NCBI GenBank assembly: GCA_900550775.1
Contig: URTH01000081.1
Span: 1 to 7,501, forward strand
Reading direction: 5' to 3'
Source: an uncultured Eubacteriales bacterium
GTDB lineage: Bacteria > Bacillota > Clostridia > Monoglobales > Monoglobaceae
DNA: 7,501 nt
The position numbers were made by a program, and so were the translations under genes. The notes under the pieces were generated by a model that was given only the letters and a program-made list of their open reading frames with translations, did not search any database and had not been told where the DNA came from. Below, piece by piece: positions 1 through 5,687 of this stretch (position 1 is its first letter; each line of letters starts with the position of its first letter).

Positions 1-50
1 TCTATGTGGCAGGCGTCAAGGCGGAAAAGCTGGTGGACGATCCCACCCAG
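1..50 (+). repeat. 50-base perfect direct repeat, copy A (matches 1357-1406)
   Basis: Positions 1-50 are identical, base for base including third codon positions, to 1357-1406 in the following paralog. Both copies are in the same reading frame and encode the end of the sandwich domain plus the DDPTQ linker. Identity stops abruptly at position 51/1407, after which the genes are clearly diverged. The repeat probably extends left beyond the window. It is best read as recently homogenised or duplicated coding sequence and not as a mobile-element end. Confidence 0.95.
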
Positions 51-308
51 GAGCTTGGCCGGATTGTCGGCTCGGTCAATGTCGGCGGTATTGACGCCCC
101 GGCGCCCGGCGAGGACGTGCAGGTGGTTGTGGTAGCATACCGCGGCGCCCGGTTCCTTGGCTGTGACATGGTTCCTTATACCACGGACGGCAAGTACGAA
201 TTTACCATTGACGGCGCAAGCGCAGCGGATAAGGTGATTGCTTATGTATGGAGCATGAACCAGTTCCAGCCGCGTATGCCGGGAATCACCTTGAAAGCAG
301 CATTTTAA
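1..308 (+). CDS. C-terminal end of a secreted binding-domain protein, paralog of the next gene (5' partial)
   Basis: The reading frame is open from the left edge (codons begin at position 3) to a TAA at 306-308, so only about 101 C-terminal residues are visible. The GTG at position 6 is not a real start: the preceding codon matches the corresponding internal codon of the next gene (both read Tyr-Val-Ala-Gly-Val-Lys-Ala-Glu-Lys). The visible part is the last strand of a sandwich domain ending AGVKAEKLVDDPTQ, then a module of about 85 residues with GSVNVGG, VVVVAYRGARFLGCD, a KYEFTI strand and a closing DKVIAYVW segment. The order of strands, the AY-x-G-x-x-LGCD motif and the DKVIAY-hydrophobic-W motif are all shared with residues 311-391 of the next gene, so the two are paralogs. 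The closing hydrophobic-W motif resembles small Ig-like C-terminal modules of clostridial extracellular glycan-active proteins, from memory and not searched. The function of the whole protein is unknown; glycan binding is inferred from context. No wall anchor follows. Confidence 0.85.
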   Translation, partial: YVAGVKAEKLVDDPTQELGRIVGSVNVGGIDAPAPGEDVQVVVVAYRGARFLGCDMVPYTTDGKYEFTIDGASAADKVIAYVWSMNQFQPRMPGITLKAAF

Positions 309-350
309 CCCGATCACGAGCATTGGGTTAATGATATGATATCGCACCCC

Positions 351-411
351 TTCCCTTGGGGGGCTGCCGCGATGGAAGGCCAAATCACTGCAGCCCCCGC
401 CGAAAAGGGAA
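351..411 (+). other. Interrupted inverted repeat between genes 1 and 2 (hairpin, not a classical terminator)
   Basis: The outer arms TTCCCTT (351-357) and AAGGGAA (405-411) pair perfectly. The inner arms GGGGGCTGC (359-367) and GCAGCCCCC (390-398) also pair perfectly. They are separated by an asymmetric internal bulge (358 against 399-404), and the hairpin closes on a loop of 22 bases. No T-run follows the 3' arm, so efficient Rho-independent termination is not expected. The rest of the 168-base gap contains a TATGAT box at 335-340 without a recognisable -35, and an AT-rich stretch just ahead of the ribosome binding site. Roles as an mRNA-stabilising or processing structure, or as an attenuator, are inferred. 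Confidence 0.55.
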
Positions 412-462
412 AACCGCCAAAGCGCGGAGCAAACAAATTTTAAATAAGTTCTAATAATCTTT

Positions 463-469
463 AGGGAGG
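463..469 (+). promoter_or_regulatory. Ribosome binding site of the 391-residue secreted protein
   Basis: AGGGAGG lies seven bases before the ATG at 477. This fixes the start at 477 and rules out the in-frame TTG at 471, which directly follows the motif with no useful spacing. Confidence 0.85.
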
Positions 470-476
470 ATTGATC

Positions 477-1652
477 ATGAAAAAAGAAAATGGACTAAAA
501 AGGACGTGGCAGCATTTTACCAAAAGAGCGTCCACGCTCATCCTTGCCGGTGCAGTGGCAATCTCGATTTTGCCGATGGCAGTCAGCGCAGCCGATGAGA
601 CCGGCGGAAGTAGTGTCATCTCAAATGGCAAGGCGTGGGAACTGTTATCCCAGGTTACCATGGATGATTATGAATCAGTAGAGGGTTCATCCGGCGGCAT
701 CAGTTGGTGGGGCGGTAAAAAGTCGGATAACACCGGCTGGCTCAGCGCAAACGCCGGCAGCGGAAAGTACGCAGAATTTAAAACGAATTTGGGACATCAG
801 AGGATTCACCAGGGCACCGGTATCCGCCCGATCAGCGGCGAGGGCGGCGTGACGGCTCCGGCCATTCCCGGCGCAGGTGCGATTACCAATGTCTTTAAAC
901 TAAACCGTGCGTGGTCCATGCAGAGCGGCAGCTGGAATGCCGGTATGGGTAAGGGCGCACCGGATTCTTATATCAACATCAGCGGCCTTTTTGACAACAC
1001 CAACGTACAAATCGGCGATACGGTGAAAATCACCGCCTGGGTACTGGGTCTTGAGATGCATGACGCCACCACCGCGGCGGATTCGATGAAACCGGACGAT
1101 GCGGCGACCGTGACCATGTGGCTGTCCGATAAGGCGAGAAGCGGCGATGTAGCCACAAACGGCCCGGCGGCGGACTATAATGTTTCGGTTCCGTCCTTAC
1201 CGGGTGAGACGGCAAGCTATGACGATATGAAACAGGGCGAGTGGAAAGAGATTTCGCTCACCTATGAAGTAACCGCGGATAATAAGGACGTTACCGGTAT
1301 TGGTCTTAACAGTGATAAGATGGGCAGTGACAAGGTAGCGGCATTCCCGTTATACCTCTATGTGGCAGGCGTCAAGGCGGAAAAGCTGGTGGACGATCCC
1401 ACCCAGACGGCCGGCACGGTCAGCGGTACAATTACCGCGCAGATTGACGATGCGGCAGGCACCAAGATTGTGGTTGCGGCTTACCAAGGCAACGAGCTGC
1501 TCGGCTGCGATATCGTAGACGCCGATGCGGCAGCAACAAAGTACAGCTTTTCGATTGCGGATGCCTCCGGCACGGATAAAGTGATCGCTTATATCTGGAA
1601 GTTAGATAACGCCAATCCGGTGCTTGCACCGATCCCGCTCACGGCAAACTAA
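477..1652 (+). CDS. Secreted two-domain protein with sandwich (carbohydrate-binding-like) domain and C-terminal Ig-like module
   Basis: The product is 391 residues. Residues 1-38 form a Sec signal peptide: a basic start with several Lys/Arg, a hydrophobic core around residues 20-34 and a cleavage site after Val-Ser-Ala. Residues of about 54-304 form one domain with a Trp-rich stretch (SWWGG, residues 76-80), then LFDNTNVQIGDTVKITAWV (171-189), a GEWKEISLTYEVT strand pair (254-266) and a final YVAGVKAEK strand (295-303). This layout resembles extracellular carbohydrate-binding sandwich domains, but no CBM family can be assigned by eye. Residues of about 311-391 form a small beta module ending DKVIAYIW. 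The same large domain recurs inside the following SLH protein (its residues of about 491-719), and the end of the preceding gene is a paralog. There is no SLH repeat, LPXTG motif or C-terminal membrane segment, so the protein is probably released or held non-covalently. Glycan binding is inferred from the family resemblance and the neighbouring GH10 gene; the real ligand is unknown. Confidence 0.85.
   Translation: MKKENGLKRTWQHFTKRASTLILAGAVAISILPMAVSAADETGGSSVISNGKAWELLSQVTMDDYESVEGSSGGISWWGGKKSDNTGWLSANAGSGKYAEFKTNLGHQRIHQGTGIRPISGEGGVTAPAIPGAGAITNVFKLNRAWSMQSGSWNAGMGKGAPDSYINISGLFDNTNVQIGDTVKITAWVLGLEMHDATTAADSMKPDDAATVTMWLSDKARSGDVATNGPAADYNVSVPSLPGETASYDDMKQGEWKEISLTYEVTADNKDVTGIGLNSDKMGSDKVAAFPLYLYVAGVKAEKLVDDPTQTAGTVSGTITAQIDDAAGTKIVVAAYQGNELLGCDIVDADAAATKYSFSIADASGTDKVIAYIWKLDNANPVLAPIPLTAN
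1357..1406 (+). repeat. 50-base perfect direct repeat, copy B (matches 1-50)
   Basis: This is the second copy of the exact repeat. It encodes the last strand of the sandwich domain and the linker leading to the C-terminal module of the 391-residue protein. Its right edge coincides with the domain junction. Confidence 0.95.
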
Positions 1653-1661
1653 CACAGCGTC

Positions 1662-1715
1662 GCCGAAAGCGGAAGTCCGCCTTTGAAAATCGGGGCAAAG
1701 ATTTCCGCTTTCGGC
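1662..1715 (+). other. Strong 16-bp inverted repeat in the leader of the SLH gene
   Basis: GCCGAAAGCGGAA (1662-1674) is the perfect reverse complement of TTCCGCTTTCGGC (1703-1715). The stem extends inward to 1677/1700 with one G-U pair, giving 16 pairs around a 22-base loop. The loop carries a possible small inner pairing (CTTTG 1681-1685 with CAAAG 1696-1700, which competes for G1700). A run of five T (1730-1734) begins only 14 bases after the stem, too far for a standard intrinsic terminator. The ribosome binding site follows at 1737-1743. It starts 10 bases after the stop of the preceding gene, so it could stabilise the upstream mRNA 3' end, mark a processing site, or act as a weak attenuator adjusting SLH-gene expression. 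These roles are inferred. Confidence 0.7.
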
Positions 1716-1737
1716 AAAGGCAACACAAATTTTTCTA

Positions 1738-1743
1738 AAGGAG
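1738..1743 (+). promoter_or_regulatory. Ribosome binding site of the SLH protein
   Basis: AAGGAG is followed after eight bases by ATG at 1752. This selects the ATG over an in-frame upstream TTG at 1683, which lies inside the inverted repeat's loop and has no Shine-Dalgarno sequence. Confidence 0.9.
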
Positions 1744-1751
1744 CTAAGAAA

Positions 1752-4700
1752 ATGAGCATAAAGAGAATCCTTTGTCTGATCCTTTGTCTTAGCATGGTTT
1801 TGACAACTTGCGTCACGGCGTTTGCCGCAGAGGAGGCGCAGGACGCTGCGATGCCGTATGACCGCGCCGTGTCCGTTCTTTCGGCGCTTGGCATCATGCA
1901 GGGCAAATCAGAGACGGATTTCGGGGCAGACGACTTCTTAACCCGTGCAGAAATGAGTACGGTTGCGGTTCGTTTTGTCGGTCTGGATGCGGCAAAGACG
2001 GACAGCGGCGAGAGCAGCTATGCCGATGTCGGCGAGGATCACTGGAGCAAAAGCTATATCAATACGGCAACTCAGCTTTCTATGCTGCAGGGAAACGGCG
2101 ACGGCAGCTTTTCGCCGGAGGAAAAGACCACCGCAGAACAGGCAATCAAAATCCTTGTCTGCGCCCTAGGCTATGAGCCGATGGCAGAAGAAAAGGGCGG
2201 ATATCCGACCGGGTATTTGACGGTCGCATCGCAGCTGGGTCTTTTGCAGGGCATTGATTTTGCAGAGGGCTACAGTGCACCGATCAAACGGTGGAAGATC
2301 GCGATGCTGGTCTACAATGCGCTGGACGTAGAATTGATGCAGGTGATCACCTACGGCGATGAGCCGAAGTGGGAGATCACCAAGGATGTCACTGCCCTAA
2401 GCAAGTATCATAAGGCAGAAAAGAAAACCGGTACGGTTTCTGCGGCGTATACCGCGACGATGGACGGCGCTTATACCGAGAGCGGCGAGGTGCTGATCGA
2501 TGATGTTTCTTATGATATCGAACTGAACATTGCCAAATACATCGGTTACAGCATTGATTTTTACTGTACCATCGAATCGGAGGCAAAACGGAGCAAAATT
2601 CTGGCCTTCTTCCCGGTGGAGGATCGGGCGCAGCGCACCGAAATCAGCTTTGATGATGTGAAAGAGGCAAGCATCACGGCGGACGGCGCGGTCAGCATTT
2701 CGTATTATCCAAACGATAGCGGAAAGCTGAAAACCGTCACCTTAAAGGACGCCGTTTATATGTACAACGGCAAGATTGAGAAGTTTGAGACCGATGCGGA
2801 CGCGCAGGCGTTTTTGGACGCGCACCAAAAGCAGGGACAATTTGTGGTTCTGCGCGGTGACGGCGGCGACCGGTCGAACGTTTTGTTTATCGAAAACTAT
2901 AACGCATATGTGATTTCCAACATCAATGCGGAATTTTCGTGGATTTCGTATAACATCTACACGGCGGACGGCATCAAGCGCGGCGTGCTGGATTTATCCA
3001 ACAAGGAAATCGGCGACCGCAGAGTGTTCTATTATGACGAAAACGGCAACGAAATCATCTTAGGTGATTTGACGATCGGAGACGTCATCATGGTTTATGA
3101 GTCCAGCGACAGCCGGGTCATCGATGTGCACCGCAGCATGAAACGGGTCACCGGTATGATTCAGCGGCGCGAGACGCTGGACGGCACGGCAGGCGGCACG
3201 GCTGCAACAGCAAAAACCTATGAGACAATTTCGGAAATCGACTTTTCCAATATTACCGGCAGTCAATATTCGCCGAACTGGCTCTTCGCAAGTACGGGTA
3301 CCACGGCGGACGGATTGGAGTATTGGGCAGATTTGGTAGGAAACGGCGGTTATATCAGCCAAAGCAGTAACTACTGGGTAGTGGACGCGCTTGCTGACGA
3401 TGCGTTCGGAGGGCTGAAGGGACGTGCCCTGCCGGAGATTTCGAACGGTATGCTGCTGCGCATGACCAGAGGACAGAGTGATAGTGCGACACCGACCCGA
3501 GATGGTATCGCGCGGCTGCGGCACGTCTTTGACAATGCCAAGGTCAAGGTGGGCGATCGCGTGCGGATCACGACTTGGGTTTACACCGATGATATCTGGG
3601 ACGGCGTCGGTAGCCCAGCTGCGGTCGGAGATCAGGAGAACGCAACCACCGCGCTTTTGATGTACCTATCGGTAGAGAGGGACACCGGCAAGAACCAGGC
3701 CGGCTATAACCATAACAGCTACCGCGGTGAAGAGGGCGTGAAGATCACCAACCTTAAAAATCACGAGTGGGTACCGGTCAGCTTTGAGTATGAGGTAACC
3801 AGAGGGAACTACGCGGCAACCGATATCCGTATTGACGGAAACGCGGATAATAACGGACACCCCTTTTCCCGAAACATCTTTTTTGCAGGCGTTAAGGTCG
3901 AAAAGGTGACCGGCGGCGTAAGCGATACGGATCGCTACGAGTTCCCGGAGGATAACGCAAGGTACAAGCTCTACGTTGACGGCACAGGCTATGAGCCGGA
4001 GGCATCGCTCTATTCCAGCCTGATTGAAACCGGCAAAGAGGCGACGCTGCTGCTTGACTTAAATAACAAGGTCGTGGGGTATATTCAAAATGAAGATAAA
4101 GCCGCCTACGGACTTTTGATGGATGTTGCGGTCAAGAAGAGCTCGTTTTCAAACACGCTTTTGGTGAAGATCATGGAAAATGACGGCGAAATCCATACCT
4201 ATGAGACCTTAGAAAAGGTAAAGGCGTGGACGGGTGCAGACGTCGGAAAGGTGGACGCGGTCAGTCTGATTACCGATCAGCCGGCCGATCCGATGACCTC
4301 CCATTATCTGTGGTCGACCAACAATGCGTCGCAGTTTACGGGCGTATATCACTCCTGGATGAGCGATCAGGTAAAATCCGACGCAGCGTCCCGCAAGATC
4401 GTATACTTTGAGGCCAATTCCAAGGGTGAGATTCATACCATTCTGGTGCCTTCCATGCCGGAGGATCATCCCGATGCCAAGATCGTGATGCTGCATAACT
4501 TTGGCTGGCATACCAACCCGTGGCTGTCTTATAACAATGTATCGCAGTCGATCAGCGCAAGAATGCTCAGCTATGTGGACGGTACGTATCTTGACAAAGA
4601 GGAATACACCTATCTGATTAACAACTTTGCCTTGGTCTATGAGGCGGTTCCGATGGATTATGACGAAACCGACTACCGTCTGGTCAAGGGCGGCGTGACC

Positions 4701-5555
4701 TCACTGGCAAGCGCCAACCTGTATGACGGCATGGATTGGAGCAATGCGCAGCTATACCGTATGCCGGGCAGCAACGACATCGACTTTATGGTGATTAACC
4801 CCAAAAAGCCGAGCAACGGTTCCGAACAGCATAAGGTTGTGATCGTAGACAGTATTGACGAGACGGTGGACGGCTATCAGCTTGAGGGCTATTACGGCGG
4901 CCAGCCGTACAGTATGCCGATTAAGGAAAACACCAGGCTGATGGAGCATATCTTAATCACAAGTCTTGATGATGACTGGCAGTATGTCACCAAGGATATG
5001 TTGCCTCAGATGGCAGAAGAGGGGAAAAAGCCGTATAACGTATTTTATGAATCCGATGTCATGGGTAACCGGGAAACGCCTTATGTCAGACCGGATAATG
5101 TGTTTAAGGGCGATGTTGTCCGCGTGTTAGAGCGCGACGGCGAGATTACCAGCCTTGAGATCGTACGCCGTAAGTCGACCGGGGTTGTCACCATGTACAA
5201 CGCGACCTATCCGGGCAGCGGTATGTACGGTGCGCTGATGCAGTGGAATACCTGTGTACGCGGCGAGATTGTGGATATTGACGATAACCTTAATATCATC
5301 ACGGTAAAGGGCTACTATCACAACGGTACCAATCCGGTAGTGTCGATTGACAAAAACCCGATTCAGTCATCAGCCGTTGCAGAGTTTACGACATTCATTC
5401 ACTTTACCAACAGTAACGGCAGCGTCTATGACTTAAAGTCCGGCAGATGTTATCCGGCGGCAAAATCGGATTATCATGTCGGGGACGAGATCTTTACCTG
5501 GAAGTATCTGTCCTCTCCTTCTGACGTCATTGTATTTAAGGACGGCGAGCTGTAA
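1752..5555 (+). CDS. S-layer homology (SLH) domain surface protein with an inserted sandwich domain
   Basis: The product is 1267 residues. Starting at 1752 gives a clean Sec signal peptide (residues 1-25, cleavage after Ala-Phe-Ala). Three SLH repeats follow: about 36-78 (ending with the canonical TRAE, 64-67), 88-142 (ADVGEDHWSKSYI, GNGDGSFSP) and 150-195, the last two with a degenerate TRAE motif. SLH triplets are known to bind secondary cell-wall polymers, so the protein should be displayed on the wall. Downstream, short beta domains of the type TG-x-V...IDDVSY...YIGYSIDFY recur (from about residues 226, 466, 1143 and 1170). The one starting VTGMIQRRE (466-474) is interrupted by an Ala/Gly/Thr-rich linker and a domain of about 230 residues (about 491-719), then resumes at about residue 727 with RYEFPED and YKLYVDGTGYE. 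The inserted domain has VFDNAKVKVGDRVRITTWV and FFAGVKVEK, matching the preceding gene's protein. No catalytic motif was recognised in the region after residue 790. A wall-anchored glycan-binding or scaffold role is inferred. It shares strand and tight spacing with the preceding gene. Confidence 0.9.
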   Translation: MSIKRILCLILCLSMVLTTCVTAFAAEEAQDAAMPYDRAVSVLSALGIMQGKSETDFGADDFLTRAEMSTVAVRFVGLDAAKTDSGESSYADVGEDHWSKSYINTATQLSMLQGNGDGSFSPEEKTTAEQAIKILVCALGYEPMAEEKGGYPTGYLTVASQLGLLQGIDFAEGYSAPIKRWKIAMLVYNALDVELMQVITYGDEPKWEITKDVTALSKYHKAEKKTGTVSAAYTATMDGAYTESGEVLIDDVSYDIELNIAKYIGYSIDFYCTIESEAKRSKILAFFPVEDRAQRTEISFDDVKEASITADGAVSISYYPNDSGKLKTVTLKDAVYMYNGKIEKFETDADAQAFLDAHQKQGQFVVLRGDGGDRSNVLFIENYNAYVISNINAEFSWISYNIYTADGIKRGVLDLSNKEIGDRRVFYYDENGNEIILGDLTIGDVIMVYESSDSRVIDVHRSMKRVTGMIQRRETLDGTAGGTAATAKTYETISEIDFSNITGSQYSPNWLFASTGTTADGLEYWADLVGNGGYISQSSNYWVVDALADDAFGGLKGRALPEISNGMLLRMTRGQSDSATPTRDGIARLRHVFDNAKVKVGDRVRITTWVYTDDIWDGVGSPAAVGDQENATTALLMYLSVERDTGKNQAGYNHNSYRGEEGVKITNLKNHEWVPVSFEYEVTRGNYAATDIRIDGNADNNGHPFSRNIFFAGVKVEKVTGGVSDTDRYEFPEDNARYKLYVDGTGYEPEASLYSSLIETGKEATLLLDLNNKVVGYIQNEDKAAYGLLMDVAVKKSSFSNTLLVKIMENDGEIHTYETLEKVKAWTGADVGKVDAVSLITDQPADPMTSHYLWSTNNASQFTGVYHSWMSDQVKSDAASRKIVYFEANSKGEIHTILVPSMPEDHPDAKIVMLHNFGWHTNPWLSYNNVSQSISARMLSYVDGTYLDKEEYTYLINNFALVYEAVPMDYDETDYRLVKGGVTSLASANLYDGMDWSNAQLYRMPGSNDIDFMVINPKKPSNGSEQHKVVIVDSIDETVDGYQLEGYYGGQPYSMPIKENTRLMEHILITSLDDDWQYVTKDMLPQMAEEGKKPYNVFYESDVMGNRETPYVRPDNVFKGDVVRVLERDGEITSLEIVRRKSTGVVTMYNATYPGSGMYGALMQWNTCVRGEIVDIDDNLNIITVKGYYHNGTNPVVSIDKNPIQSSAVAEFTTFIHFTNSNGSVYDLKSGRCYPAAKSDYHVGDEIFTWKYLSSPSDVIVFKDGEL
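3222..3908 (+). other. Inserted sandwich domain within the SLH protein (homologous to the upstream secreted protein)
   Basis: This marks the coding segment for residues of about 491-719 of the SLH protein. The motif order LFDN/VFDN-x-x-V-x-[IV]-GD-x-V-[KR]-IT-x-WV, then EW-x-x-[IV]-S-[FL]-x-YEVT, then [YF]-[VF]-AGVK-[AV]-EK is shared with residues 171-303 of the 391-residue protein. The C-terminal Ig-like module of that protein is absent here. The domain is flanked by a low-complexity linker (LDGTAGGTAATAKT) on the left and GGVSDTD on the right, as expected of a mobile extracellular module. The exact borders are uncertain by tens of residues. Confidence 0.75.
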
Positions 5556-5608
5556 ACGGGTGATACCGAACTTCAAAATGCAAAATAATGAGACTCCCGT
5601 ATTTTGCG

Positions 5609-5652
5609 GCCTGCTTCCTGTTTTTTCATAAGATGGGAAGCAGGCTTTTGTT
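5609..5652 (+). terminator. Rho-independent terminator after the SLH gene
   Basis: GCCTGCTTCC (5609-5618) pairs perfectly with GGAAGCAGGC (5636-5645) around a 17-base loop and is followed immediately by TTTTGTT. It lies about 50 bases after the SLH stop codon and ahead of the GH10 gene's ribosome binding site. It should end most transcription from the SLH gene, so the GH10 gene needs either read-through or a promoter of its own. No convincing -35/-10 pair could be picked out in the 132-base gap. Confidence 0.85.
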
Positions 5653-5673
5653 AATTCAATTCAAAATGCTGCA

Positions 5674-5679
5674 AAGGAG
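5674..5679 (+). promoter_or_regulatory. Ribosome binding site deciding a TTG start for the GH10 gene
   Basis: AAGGAG ends two bases before an ATG at 5682, too close for normal initiation, and eight bases before an in-frame TTG at 5688. The eight-base spacing equals that of the SLH gene, so TTG is the better start. The resulting N-terminus, MKQKIALL, is also a typical signal peptide start. Confidence 0.7.
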
Positions 5680-5687
5680 AGATGGCG

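Noticed and set aside
351..411. Intrinsic terminator after gene 1
   Set aside because: The stem is strong but no T-run follows the 3' arm, so it was kept only as a structured element.
1..1406. The 50-base repeat as insertion-sequence ends
   Set aside because: It lies in frame inside homologous coding regions, is in direct orientation, and no transposase or terminal inverted repeats are present.
1683..1751. TTG upstream start for the SLH protein
   Set aside because: It would place 23 residues before the signal peptide, has no Shine-Dalgarno sequence and lies in the loop of the inverted repeat. The ATG at 1752 has a well-spaced AAGGAG.
1752..1811. Lipoprotein signal in the SLH protein (Leu-Thr-Thr-Cys at residues 17-20)
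   Set aside because: Thr directly before the Cys is unusual for a lipobox, and a good Ala-Phe-Ala signal peptidase I site follows with SLH repeats that already explain surface attachment.
3060..3524. 154-codon open frame on the minus strand
   Set aside because: It is antisense to the middle of the SLH protein, with no ribosome binding site logic and a shadow-like composition.
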